Source: a virus. From it: a DNA stretch of 64,000 nt. The stretch covers positions 82,491 through 146,490 of IMG/VR virus record IMGVR_UViG_3300049324_000002. The stretch is one strand, 5' to 3'. Position 1 is the stretch's first letter. The number at the start of each line of letters is the position of its first letter. Position numbers and translations under genes: made by a program. This document shows positions 15,118 through 22,103 of the stretch, piece after piece. The notes under the pieces were generated by a model. The model saw only the letters and a list, made by a program, of their open reading frames with translations, searched no databases and was not told the origin of the DNA.

Positions 15118-15477
15118 ATGGGACCCAACCATAAAGGACCCGTATGGGACCCATTGGAAAAATCGAAAATAGTTACTATGAAAATCGGTAGCTCCAAAAC
15201 TGGGAGCGGCTGGGAGCTAGCTTGGAACTCCCAGGTCAGAAAGGAGATCGTGAATGCGTATGCATGGGACCCCGCGTGCAACTGGTGGGGGCTGATGCCA
15301 CGACGCAACGGGACTCCGACGATGGGTCCCCCTATAAGCCAAATCCTAGATACAATCCTACCACACATCGTAGAACCAGTCAAGCTAGTAGGATCACACG
15401 ATTGGGTGACTAGGCGAGGGCTAACGGAGGGCCGCGCACATACAACCCACACAGAGGGCAAAGCAAAAGCACAATGA
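15118..15477 (+). CDS. Plus-strand hypothetical protein, 119 aa
   Basis: Open from an ATG without a clear SD; ATG at 15178 is an alternative start. It is Trp-rich (WELAWNSQ, WDPACNWWGLMPRRNG) with a polar Thr/Lys tail. It shares the phrase ATGGGACCC with the preceding gene several times, so the DNA may contain a repeat independent of coding. Moderate confidence that it is a gene. Confidence 0.45.
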   Translation: MGPNHKGPVWDPLEKSKIVTMKIGSSKTGSGWELAWNSQVRKEIVNAYAWDPACNWWGLMPRRNGTPTMGPPISQILDTILPHIVEPVKLVGSHDWVTRRGLTEGRAHTTHTEGKAKAQ

Positions 15478-16207
15478 ATTCATGCATTAAAATAAAACGA
15501 TTTAAAAGAATGAACTAAAGTAATTCACACAATGCAATAGAACACACTAGGCTAATGCATTCATCACATACATGCAATGCAATCATGAATCAATCATCAC
15601 ACATACACACAATGCAATAGAGTACACACATCACACACGGTGACGTGCGTGCGCACGTGCATGTGCACCCCACGTAGGCTTGACCACAGACACCCACACC
15701 ACCACCAACAAGACACCCACACACAACACCCGTGCCCACCACACCACCACCCACACAGGAGGCCACCACACCACCCACGTGCCCACACCCACCACCACCG
15801 TGGTCAGGCACACCTTCACCCACACCCACCCGGCCCGCCACCACGGTGAGGACAGGGCCAACAACAGACCGCTCCCCACCGCCACCCCAGACGCCATACA
15901 CAAGGGCAACAACACCACCCTGCAGAGCAGCACCACCAACACAGGTGACCCCCACACAGCACACACCACCACAACACCCAGTACAGCCCACCAACCCACA
16001 GAAGACACAATATGAACAACAACAATCAATTGACGTAAAGGACCACGTAAACAACGCATAGGGACGGCCCTATATAAAGGCCTGTCTAGAAAGGCCCCTT
16101 TACGGAAAGCCGGTACTTGAGGGGGGTTTACAGTCACGATTCAATCCCCTGAATTGAAGAACCCAATAACCGGGATTCCCCATACAACGAACCCAGGAGA
16201 AACAAGA
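15478..16207. repeat. CA-rich gene-free region with short repeats and Z-DNA-type tract
   Basis: About 730 nt with no credible gene; the plus frame at 15680-16015 is Thr/His low complexity. It has two copies of ACACAATGCAATAGA (15527 and 15607) and extra ATGCAAT words. It has a 26-nt perfectly alternating purine-pyrimidine tract (15643-15668, core GTGCGCAC), then about 350 nt that is almost free of G on the + strand. Such asymmetry is seen at some origins and strand-switch points. The right end (16070-16135) has overlapping GGCC/TATATA palindromes. Confidence 0.6.
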
Positions 16208-16238
16208 AACGGGCCTACGAAAAATCGTAGAACCCGTT
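16208..16238. terminator. Bipartite hairpin between converging units
   Basis: AACGGG pairs with CCCGTT outside CTACG/CGTAG around a 6-nt A-rich loop. It lies after the 16267 gene on the minus strand and could stop traffic from both sides. Confidence 0.6.
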
Positions 16239-16266
16239 CCCTGGATAAAGCCTATTTAGTTTAGAT

Positions 16267-16401
16267 TCAGAGCCCGAAAGTTGATTTACCCTTCCTTTCC
16301 CGCCTATCCAACCACAAACCAATTCCTGCAAGAATCGTACAAAGAAGTGCGCCCACTGCCATCCACAAAAGGAAACTAATCAAACCACTTAAGATATCCA
16401 T
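16267..16401 (-). CDS. Single-pass membrane protein, 44 aa
   Basis: ATG at 16401 follows AGGGGG by 9 nt. One TM helix (ISFLLWMAVGALLCTILAGI) is followed by a basic tail (WLDRRERKGKS), so an N-out/C-in topology is likely. Function unknown. Confidence 0.7.
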   Translation of the reverse strand: MDILSGLISFLLWMAVGALLCTILAGIGLWLDRRERKGKSTFGL

Positions 16402-16435
16402 TCTAGAAAGCCCCCTAAATTGCAATGAACGAATA

Positions 16436-16627
16436 TCAGCTAAGCGATTTAAGCGGAACCCAAGAAATGCGATTACTACCATCAAATCTCACCGGAACCG
16501 TACCATCATCGGAAACAGGCCCCATAACATAAGCCTGACCAATCTTATCCGTATCAAAACCCACATTCACATAAACTTCGGAGTCCTTGAAAATCCTGGA
16601 GGGATCGATCCATTTGGAGTTCGTCAT
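16436..16627 (-). CDS. SH3-like protein with MTN start, 63 aa
   Basis: ATGACGAACTC start 6 nt after TATGCT. The end, DDGTVPVRFDGSNRISWVPL, resembles the closing strands of the 11413/11602 small-domain family. Expected to be leaderless. Confidence 0.8.
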   Translation of the reverse strand: MTNSKWIDPSRIFKDSEVYVNVGFDTDKIGQAYVMGPVSDDGTVPVRFDGSNRISWVPLKSLS

Positions 16628-16633
16628 GCTAGA

Positions 16634-16662
16634 AGCATAGCACCACCACGCGGACAACGCAA
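16634..16662 (-). promoter_or_regulatory. MTN promoter for 16436-16627
   Basis: TTGCGT, 17 nt, TATGCT, 6 nt to ATG; upstream TTTACCTAC. Confidence 0.8.
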
Positions 16663-16678
16663 GTAGGTAAACCCTGTA

Positions 16679-17074
16679 TCACCCGTTCGGGTTGACGCGA
16701 CCAGACTTATCGACCACATCAGGCGTCAAGCGGAACGCACCCGCAAACTCCAACCCCGGGGGCAGCGCAGGACGGCCACGCTTCACAGACCCGCTACGTG
16801 GGGCAGAGCGGGACGGTGACGGCCTAGCAGCCACACGCGGGACACCACCCACCCGGCCCGCAGAGCGGGACACAGCAGGCACCGCAGCAGGCTCAAACAG
16901 CCCGTCAGAAACAACCTCGTCAGCAGGCGCATCACACAGCACGTACGGCTCACCAGACACCGGAACCGCAGCGCACGGCAAGTGCGAATCAAACGCACCC
17001 ACAGACGGGAAAACAACGTGGCAAGAACCACACCCCGCAGATTCAGCATTCCAGCCATTCGGATACCTAGCCAT
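16679..17074 (-). CDS. Zinc-finger protein with basic proline-rich tail, 131 aa
   Basis: ATG at 17074 follows CGGTAGGA by 6 nt, with the TAG being the stop of the 45-aa membrane gene. CGSCHVVFPSVGAFDSH at about residue 15 is a C2H2-type finger, followed by an Ala/Pro/Arg/Ser-rich linker and a conserved-looking end (GLEFAGAFRLTPDVVDKSGR). The finger is a type common in actinophage proteins; probably DNA-binding. Confidence 0.8.
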   Translation of the reverse strand: MARYPNGWNAESAGCGSCHVVFPSVGAFDSHLPCAAVPVSGEPYVLCDAPADEVVSDGLFEPAAVPAVSRSAGRVGGVPRVAARPSPSRSAPRSGSVKRGRPALPPGLEFAGAFRLTPDVVDKSGRVNPNG

Positions 17075-17082
17075 AGTAGGTC

Positions 17083-17220
17083 CTACCGCCTAACCAAAGA
17101 AGCCCGCACAAACCGCCAAAGATCGTAGCCAATCAGAAAACACAAAGCAAACCACAAAGAATTATCTGAAACAACATCCCACACCGAACGAAACACATCA
17201 ACAACAAATGAAACAAGCAT
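17083..17220 (-). CDS. Membrane micro-protein, 45 aa
   Basis: ATG at 17220, 5 nt after the stop of the 17226 gene. An amphipathic start (VVDVFRSVWDVVSD) is followed by a TM helix (LWFALCFLIGYDLW), ending ASLVRR. The stop is CGG TAG within CGGTAGGA of the next gene. Confidence 0.65.
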   Translation of the reverse strand: MLVSFVVDVFRSVWDVVSDNSLWFALCFLIGYDLWRFVRASLVRR

Positions 17221-17225
17221 TGCAA

Positions 17226-17465
17226 TCACGCCACTTCGAGTTGGTCAGCAACCAAACCTGAACAAATCTTTTCCACTCCACCCTCAACCGACGACGATTC
17301 AAAGCGGCAGGAAAGGCCCCCGTCACGATTTGCGAACGTCATCGAGTAGGACCACGTAACCGCGTGCACGTAAACCGGTAACGAGTTGGGAACCAAAGTG
17401 ATTGGCACTAAAACCGACCCAATCACCGCAACGATCGAAGCAAGCACACCCATGATGTTCGTCAT
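17226..17465 (-). CDS. Membrane-anchored protein with MTN start, 79 aa
   Basis: ATGACGAACAT start. A hydrophobic N-terminus (GVLASIVAVIGSVLVPITLV) is followed by an exported-looking domain with two Cys (GLSCRFES, EKICSGL). The upstream DNA lacks the good TATGCT/TTGCGT pair found elsewhere (CGACAT in the -10 position), so its promoter may be weak or different. Confidence 0.75.
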   Translation of the reverse strand: MTNIMGVLASIVAVIGSVLVPITLVPNSLPVYVHAVTWSYSMTFANRDGGLSCRFESSSVEGGVEKICSGLVADQLEVA

Positions 17466-17499
17466 ACCCGTATGTCGGTGCAGCGACCGCAAACGTTAC

Positions 17500-17767
17500 A
17501 CCAGGGGAAATGAAAAATTCCACACGAACGGGCGCGGTTTCAGGCCAGTCCAGGAGTAACGAAAAGCAGACTTACAACGATACACACTATTTAGATATCA
17601 AAGAATACAGGGTCTAACACCTAGCCATTCCACCAGGCCCTTTACCCAATAACAGCCCACCCGGGGGCACAGATACTCATACCGGCTAAACACACATCTC
17701 AATTCATGAAAAGCCAGTCAATCAATGATCGTGATTTGGAGATTGGGGAAGATAAACGAGTCACGAT
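17500..17767. other. Intergenic region, about 270 nt
   Basis: No gene or clear promoter seen. It holds a GC-rich patch with CACCCGGGGGCAC at 17648 and a GAGTCACGATTTA near its right end, similar to TCACGA words elsewhere. Confidence 0.35.
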
Positions 17768-17980
17768 TTAGACGAAGGCAGGCCACACATCCTCACGACC
17801 ATTAAAAGAACGGAACACAGTCATCAAATCTGAATACAATGCACGAACAATGAATACATTTGCCTCCTCGTGAGACACAGAAAGGACAGGTGAATCAGCG
17901 GATTCATTAATTCCATCAAGCACATCCATAACAGAATCGACAGAACCGGGGGCACATATAATCTGCAAAGACTGAAACAT
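17768..17980 (-). CDS. Hypothetical alpha/beta protein, 70 aa
   Basis: ATG at 17980 follows TGAGGT by 6 nt. It reads FQSLQIICAPGSVDSVMDVL, then VFIVRALYSDLMTVFRSF. The pattern of strand, helix, strand, helix and a final aromatic end is shared with the 19110 product. Confidence 0.8.
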   Translation of the reverse strand: MFQSLQIICAPGSVDSVMDVLDGINESADSPVLSVSHEEANVFIVRALYSDLMTVFRSFNGREDVWPAFV

Positions 17981-18032
17981 TGCAATACCTCACATCACGT
18001 GAAAGAGGATTGAATTGGGGGGAACAATCGAG

Positions 18033-18248
18033 TCAGAACTTAGTTGCACCATAAACGGCACCGCCAAGAGCGATCACAGACAGCAAGGCGAAAGCAATCG
18101 CGTCCAACGGGTGCGGGCTCGTGATCAATGAAGTGGCATAAGCACCACTCACCATCGACACCAACAGCAAGAAGAAAGCCATCACCACATCAGGAAGCTT
18201 AGCGATTCGAGAGGACTTCGAGGACTTGGGGGATTCGGTGTTCGCCAT
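18033..18248 (-). CDS. Two-TM small membrane protein, 71 aa
   Basis: Start ATGGCGAACAC (MANT), a one-base variant of the shared start, 6 nt after TATGCT. A Ser/Lys-rich N-terminus is followed by two TM helices (VVMAFFLLLVSMVSGAYA and IAFALLSVIALGGAVYG). Function unknown. Confidence 0.8.
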   Translation of the reverse strand: MANTESPKSSKSSRIAKLPDVVMAFFLLLVSMVSGAYATSLITSPHPLDAIAFALLSVIALGGAVYGATKF

Positions 18249-18254
18249 AAAAGA

Positions 18255-18283
18255 AGCATACCGTGAAACCACACACCACGCAA
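18255..18283 (-). promoter_or_regulatory. MTN promoter for 18033-18248
   Basis: TTGCGT, 17 nt, TATGCT, 6 nt to ATG. Upstream it carries the CGTGTATGTCTAC element. Confidence 0.85.
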
Positions 18284-18354
18284 GTCAGTAGACATACACG
18301 ATCAGGTACGTAACGTCAGGGACCCCACCCGCGATAGCGGGCAGGGCCACCAAC

Positions 18355-19005
18355 TCAAGCAGTCAGCAAACGCAGGTTCTGAGAACCCAACACATAAGCC
18401 ATACCAGTCAAAAGAACACCAATCAAAAGACCGGCAAGACCATCCCACACACCAGAACCAGTAGCCATTGTCAAACTCAAACCAATCGAACCAAGAACAC
18501 AACCAATCATATCAGCAGTGTCCTCAGATAAAACAGTTTTCGCATTCACATTAGTAGTGGTGCGAAGCAATTCGATCCAACCAATACCTCTCGAAACACG
18601 CTCCTCATTTAATGCTTTATAAGCATTCCACCAAGAAGTGGCCTCCAAACAGAACGAGATAGCCAAAACAAGAATACCAACCCCATTCAGTGAATTAGAA
18701 ACCTCATCACCGAACACTGAACGAATACCCTCGTAAATGGCGTACAAACCACCAATCACAAACATATTCACAGAAGCAACCAACGCCCAGAAGAACTGCG
18801 CCTTACTCCAACGCTTTGAGTGCCACACACCACCCAAAAGAATCAATTCAGTGGAGCTATCAACCAATGAGTGCGCCGCTTCAGACAACATAGCGGCAGA
18901 ACCAGTGAGAAAACCAATTCCCGCTTTAGCAACGAAGATCGTCGTGTTCACACCCAACGCCCAAACGACGGGGCCTGAACTGTGGGTTTCCGTGGTGTTC
19001 GTCAT
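18355..19005 (-). CDS. Cation diffusion facilitator (CDF) transporter, 216 aa
   Basis: LTGSAAMLSEAAHSLVDSS carries the CDF TM2 site H45xxxD49, and LSEDTADMIG matches the TM5 metal site region. About six TM helices can be traced. CDF proteins exchange Zn, Fe, Mn or similar ions for protons. Usual members are about 300 aa; this one lacks the C-terminal cytoplasmic metal-sensing domain. ATG at 19005 carries the shared ATGACGAACAC start behind its own promoter. A metal exporter in a phage-like genome is unusual and suggests host manipulation during infection. Confidence 0.9.
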   Translation of the reverse strand: MTNTTETHSSGPVVWALGVNTTIFVAKAGIGFLTGSAAMLSEAAHSLVDSSTELILLGGVWHSKRWSKAQFFWALVASVNMFVIGGLYAIYEGIRSVFGDEVSNSLNGVGILVLAISFCLEATSWWNAYKALNEERVSRGIGWIELLRTTTNVNAKTVLSEDTADMIGCVLGSIGLSLTMATGSGVWDGLAGLLIGVLLTGMAYVLGSQNLRLLTA

Positions 19006-19011
19006 ACAAGA

Positions 19012-19040
19012 AGCATAACGTAAGCACGACGACAACGCAA
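19012..19040 (-). promoter_or_regulatory. MTN promoter for the CDF gene
   Basis: TTGCGT, 17 nt (includes ACGT), TATGCT, 6 nt to ATG. The upstream element CGATCGTGTATGTCTAC is shared with 18255 and partly with 22413. Confidence 0.85.
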
Positions 19041-19075
19041 GTCAGTAGACATACACGATCGAGTAGTAACACAAC

Positions 19076-19104
19076 TGGCCCCACCTACGATGCAAGTGAG
19101 GCCA
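19076..19104 (-). terminator. Hairpin after gene 19110
   Basis: TGGCCCCAC and GTGAGGCCA pair with one mismatch around an 11-nt loop. Confidence 0.65.
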
Positions 19105-19109
19105 ATCGA

Positions 19110-19337
19110 TTAAACAAACCTCGGGAAATCAATTGAATAGGTCCAAGCAGGAAGCGCATGATACAATCTACGAATCACATCAAAAAGAATGGCAGTATCA
19201 CCACTCACAGTATAAATAGCAGCAACAGAATTCAATTCAACCTCAAGACCAGGATTACCACCAGTAGCATCAAAGAAAACAGCTTCAATGGTGGTACTGA
19301 AATCACTATTCATATTGATTTTAATAAACGAATCCAT
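19110..19337 (-). CDS. Hypothetical alpha/beta protein, 75 aa
   Basis: ATG at 19337 is chosen over an in-frame TTG upstream; the SD is weak. It reads FIKINMNSDFSTTIEAVFFD, then AILFDVIRRLYHALPAWTY. A weak paralogue of the 17768 product. A 23-bp sequence at 19356-19378 upstream is repeated before the next gene. Confidence 0.75.
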   Translation of the reverse strand: MDSFIKINMNSDFSTTIEAVFFDATGGNPGLEVELNSVAAIYTVSGDTAILFDVIRRLYHALPAWTYSIDFPRFV

Positions 19338-19355
19338 TTGCTTAACCAATCCAAG

Positions 19356-19663
19356 AATGAATCACCAAGAAACGATTAACAACAATCAATCTTCAATTAC
19401 AACATTACTAGAATGAATCCACGCCATGTGCCCAACAAAGTCACCTTCGCTTTCTGGCCAAACATAAAGCCAACCACCATTCTCAACAGCACCCAAAGAA
19501 CACAAAACAACGTCATCAGCATGTCCAGAAATTTCACCACTCTGACCATTCGGCTTAAACACAACATCGCATTTCAGAATAGCTCTAACAGTATCAGTGT
19601 GGTGATTCTTAAAATTAGACACAATGACCCCCAATAAGAAAATGAATCACGTAGAAACGATTA
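19356..19663 (-). repeat. Two copies of a 23-bp leader repeat
   Basis: AATGAATCACNWAGAAACGATTA occurs at 19356-19378 and 19641-19663, each about 18 nt upstream of a minus-strand start. It is a candidate shared promoter or operator. Confidence 0.55.
19386..19622 (-). CDS. Beta-rich hypothetical protein, 78 aa
   Basis: GTG at 19622 follows GGGGG by 5 nt, preferred over a TTG 12 nt earlier. It contains VVLCSLGAVENGGWLYVWPE, then GHMAWIHSSNVV, which looks like a small barrel. Unknown function. Confidence 0.75.
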   Translation of the reverse strand: MSNFKNHHTDTVRAILKCDVVFKPNGQSGEISGHADDVVLCSLGAVENGGWLYVWPESEGDFVGHMAWIHSSNVVIED

Positions 19664-19694
19664 CGAATTACCGACCGCCAATAGGTGAAAGACA

Positions 19695-19892
19695 TTACGG
19701 GGCAGTCAAAACCTTTTCAGCCGGGACATCGTCAACCGCAACACGGCCACGCAACGCACGAACCGCCCGTACGCGCACCACACCACCAGCACCGGGATAA
19801 CCATCAACGATCACCGCACGACCCGCCAGCGGCGAATCAACGCCCTCAGCCAACCGACCACGCACACCCGGGAACAACCGCGAATCACGCAC
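19695..19892 (-). CDS. Basic barrel-like protein, 65 aa
   Basis: GTG at 19892 follows GGAGG by 5 nt. The 5' leader CAAAAACTTGGAGGT is the same as before the 21246 gene, which decides the start for both. It reads PLAGRAVIVDGYPGAG, then VVRVRAVRALRGRVAVDDV. Function unknown. Confidence 0.7.
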   Translation of the reverse strand: MRDSRLFPGVRGRLAEGVDSPLAGRAVIVDGYPGAGGVVRVRAVRALRGRVAVDDVPAEKVLTAP

Positions 19893-19949
19893 CACAACCT
19901 CCAAGTTTTTGTGACTACACCCAGTACATCGTAAAACCACGCAAGAACG

Positions 19950-20291
19950 TTACGACCGAACAGCGTGAATCTGGGCAAGAACCTCATCAGACAAATCCAC
20001 CACACCCATATCTTCAAGAACAGAAAGCGCGCCCTCAATGTCACCCTCACCCGGACCATCCGCACACATCTCAATAACCGCATTCAACAAACCACGATCA
20101 CCCAACAAACGCATTCCCAAACGCGACACAACAGCGCTCACAGAAGCGTGCTCCTCCAACAAATCAGAACGACCAGCGGTTGACAATTCAATCATTGAAG
20201 TCACCGCACCATCAAAAGCCTTTGCAAGCGTAGAATCCAGAGGACCGGCAAACACGAAATCAGCCATTTCATTTCCCTCGATGTTCGTCAT
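19950..20291 (-). CDS. GPLD-family helical protein, MTN start, 113 aa
   Basis: ATGACGAACAT start with its own promoter. It shares with the 21246 product GPLDxxxxKAFD, RLGMRLLGxR and a closing LxDxVxAQ helix, so the two are paralogues. Mostly helical; no known family. Confidence 0.8.
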   Translation of the reverse strand: MTNIEGNEMADFVFAGPLDSTLAKAFDGAVTSMIELSTAGRSDLLEEHASVSAVVSRLGMRLLGDRGLLNAVIEMCADGPGEGDIEGALSVLEDMGVVDLSDEVLAQIHAVRS

Positions 20292-20297
20292 GATGAA

Positions 20298-20326
20298 ATC
20301 ATAGCACAGTTGGACAGACCACGCAA
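20298..20326 (-). promoter_or_regulatory. MTN promoter for 19950-20291
   Basis: TTGCGT, 17 nt, TATGAT, 6 nt to ATG. Confidence 0.85.
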
Positions 20327-20336
20327 GTAGGTAAAC

Positions 20337-20603
20337 CTAGCGATTCAGGGGAACGCCCGCAGCGACAGACAGAGCAGCATCACGAGCGGCGGCCAAACGA
20401 TCCCGGCCAGCGGCCGTCAGGCGCACCCGCAGACGCACAACACGACCGCGACGCACCGACACCACCTCAGCCAAACCAGCGGACACCACCTCGTCAACAG
20501 TCGACAGAAGCGACGCACCCACCTCAACCAACTCAGGCTCACGACCAGCCAGCTCCAGCGCGCTGAAAACCAACCGAGGCCGGGAAAACTTTGTGTTCGT
20601 CAT
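20337..20603 (-). CDS. Winged-helix-like protein, MTN start, 88 aa
   Basis: VDEVVSAGLAEVVSVRRGRV, then RLRVRLTAAGRDRLAAARD, reads like the recognition helix, wing and last helix of a MarR-type winged-helix domain. A DNA-binding regulator is plausible, small for the family. Leaderless-type start at 20603. Confidence 0.75.
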   Translation of the reverse strand: MTNTKFSRPRLVFSALELAGREPELVEVGASLLSTVDEVVSAGLAEVVSVRRGRVVRLRVRLTAAGRDRLAAARDAALSVAAGVPLNR

Positions 20604-20609
20604 GATGAA

Positions 20610-20638
20610 ATCATAGCATAGCTGGACCCAACACGCAA
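20610..20638 (-). promoter_or_regulatory. MTN promoter for 20337-20603
   Basis: TTGCGT, 17 nt, TATGAT, 6 nt to ATG. The upstream element CTAGAAATTCTTG is present. Confidence 0.85.
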
Positions 20639-20657
20639 GCCGGTAAAGCAAGAATTT

Positions 20658-21143
20658 CTAGCAAACCTCAAGAGCAGAGCGCAGCACCCAACCAACACAC
20701 GAAGTGCTACCGCCCCGACGCACCCAAGTCACCCGGACCGATTCATCGTCAAGCGCACCACGCGCGCACCAAACAATTGCACCTTTACTAACACGCACAT
20801 ACGTATCACCATCAGATAAAGAAACAACAGTCAACAAACGACACTTAACACGCTCAGAAGTAATGTCAGGATTAATCATTGCACCGGCTTGAGCAATTAC
20901 AGTAGCGGGACTAGAAACAGGTAATGGCTCTTTGGCATAATCACCAGTACCATTCTTACAATCACGCCTATCCTTTTGCACACATCGAACAAACAACGAA
21001 ACAAGGTAACCAATCAACAACATCAACCAAAAGACACCAGTAATCGTAAAATATGTCATGGGAGAAACGAATCCAGTAATGAATTCAAGGGCAGTGAAAC
21101 CACCCCACCAAGCAATGGAATGAATCGCAATAGTGTTCGTCAT
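20658..21143 (-). CDS. Two-TM membrane protein, MTN start, 161 aa
   Basis: Two N-terminal TM helices (about residues 9-27 and 31-53) are followed by a cytoplasmic Cys-containing part with a barrel-like end (RVSKGAIVWCARG, VRVTWVRRGGSTSC). Start at 21143 by the conserved ATGACGAACAC. No family recognised. Confidence 0.8.
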   Translation of the reverse strand: MTNTIAIHSIAWWGGFTALEFITGFVSPMTYFTITGVFWLMLLIGYLVSLFVRCVQKDRRDCKNGTGDYAKEPLPVSSPATVIAQAGAMINPDITSERVKCRLLTVVSLSDGDTYVRVSKGAIVWCARGALDDESVRVTWVRRGGSTSCVGWVLRSALEVC

Positions 21144-21149
21144 GCAACA

Positions 21150-21178
21150 AGCATAGCATAGCTGGACACGACACGCAA
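21150..21178 (-). promoter_or_regulatory. MTN promoter for 20658-21143
   Basis: TTGCGT, 17 nt, TATGCT, 6 nt to ATG. Confidence 0.85.
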
Positions 21179-21245
21179 ATCGGTAGCGACAAACAGAAGA
21201 TCCCCCACCCGGGCAGGCGAGGGACCGTCTGGAGCCATAGACCAA

Positions 21246-21581
21246 CTACCCAACGGAGGCACACGCCGCGAGCACCTGAGCAGCCACAACATCGTCAAGC
21301 TCCACAATGCCCTCACTCCACAACCAACCCAGAGCGCCCATCAGCCCAAACGTAGAATCAGGGCCTGACGGAACATCACGAACCACACCCATTACTTCCT
21401 GAACCACCCGACGCGAACCAAGCAAACGCATTCCCAAACGAATGATTGAATCTTGCAATTCCATTTCACCATCAACAATGAAATCAGGAATGGCATCGAA
21501 TTCGTGCATAGCATCAAGCAACCGATCAAACGCTTTAACCATTGCCAGATCCAGCGGACCGGTCACAGACAACTTAGCCAC
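21246..21581 (-). CDS. GPLD-family helical protein, 111 aa
   Basis: GTG at 21581 follows GGAGG by 5 nt. It reads VTGPLDLAMVKAFDRLLDAM, then SIIRLGMRLLGSRR, matching the 19950 paralogue. It has an SD rather than the MTN start, so the duplicates use different expression signals. Confidence 0.8.
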   Translation of the reverse strand: MAKLSVTGPLDLAMVKAFDRLLDAMHEFDAIPDFIVDGEMELQDSIIRLGMRLLGSRRVVQEVMGVVRDVPSGPDSTFGLMGALGWLWSEGIVELDDVVAAQVLAACASVG

Positions 21582-21619
21582 AACGACCTCCAAGTTTTTG
21601 ACCACAACAACGGGATGAA

Positions 21620-21868
21620 TCAGTACTCGAAACGAGGGAAGTCAGGAATATCAATTCCCTGCTCTTCCATGATTTCAGAAGCAACACGCAATGCGGACTT
21701 CAACTCAATAGCAGCAATAGCCACATTCCGAGCCGCACGCTTAATCGTTTCGACGTCAGTCACATCCAAGAAATCTTTACCATTCTCAGCAAGAGAATCG
21801 AGAGTGGACTCGACACAACCAGCAATGTCACTCACGGTGATGGCTGGCTTTTTCGTTGTGTTCGTCAT
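21620..21868 (-). CDS. Helical protein, MTN start, 82 aa
   Basis: ATGACGAACAC start with its own promoter. A helical hairpin-like sequence (VETIKRAARNVAIAAIELKS) with an acidic aromatic end (IPDFPRFEY). Unknown function. Confidence 0.8.
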   Translation of the reverse strand: MTNTTKKPAITVSDIAGCVESTLDSLAENGKDFLDVTDVETIKRAARNVAIAAIELKSALRVASEIMEEQGIDIPDFPRFEY

Positions 21869-21874
21869 GCTGAA

Positions 21875-21903
21875 AGCATAGCATAAGCACGAACACCACG
21901 CAA
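21875..21903 (-). promoter_or_regulatory. MTN promoter for 21620-21868
   Basis: TTGCGT, 17 nt, TATGCT, 6 nt to ATG. The upstream element GTCTAGAAAATCTTG is present. Confidence 0.85.
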
Positions 21904-21931
21904 CCCTGCATAACAAGATTTTCTAGACAAA

Positions 21932-21973
21932 AGCCAGGAGCCCCCACCCACTCGGGGCAAGAGGCTCCTGGCT
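21932..21973 (-). terminator. Terminator of the tRNA-like gene
   Basis: The 11-bp stem AGCCAGGAGCC/GGCTCCTGGCT is followed by TTTTGTCT on the minus strand. Confidence 0.85.
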
Positions 21974-21976
21974 AAA

Positions 21977-22051
21977 CCACCTAGGTAGGGAGTCGAACCC
22001 TACTTACCACCCCCTCACGAAGTGGCGTCCTTCCGACTAAACGACTAGGTA
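21977..22051 (-). tRNA. tRNA-like gene with irregular anticodon arm
   Basis: A cloverleaf can be drawn. The acceptor TACCTAG pairs with CTAGGTG, the D arm GTTT/GGAC carries GG in its loop, and a normal T arm has GTTCGACTC. The anticodon arm does not fit the rules. It pairs best as CCACTT/GGGTGG around CGTGAGG, or with a standard-length loop gives GUG without U33. The anticodon therefore cannot be assigned (His GUG or Ser UGA are candidates). It has its own MTN-type promoter and terminator, so it is a real transcription unit. No CCA encoded. It may be a tRNA mimic. Confidence 0.6.
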
Positions 22052-22074
22052 GCTGGTGTTTCGGTGATGTAAGA

Positions 22075-22103
22075 AGCATAGCACGACACAGCGAACCACG
22101 CAA
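22075..22103 (-). promoter_or_regulatory. MTN-type promoter of the tRNA-like gene
   Basis: TTGCGT, 17 nt, TATGCT. The predicted first base is A at 22068, and the transcript begins ATCACCGAAACACC, which resembles a decayed ATGACGAACACC. Confidence 0.85.

Noticed and set aside
15680-16015. Plus-strand Thr/His-rich frame
   Set aside because: Pure reflection of CA-rich DNA; all three plus frames are similar and there is no ribosome site.
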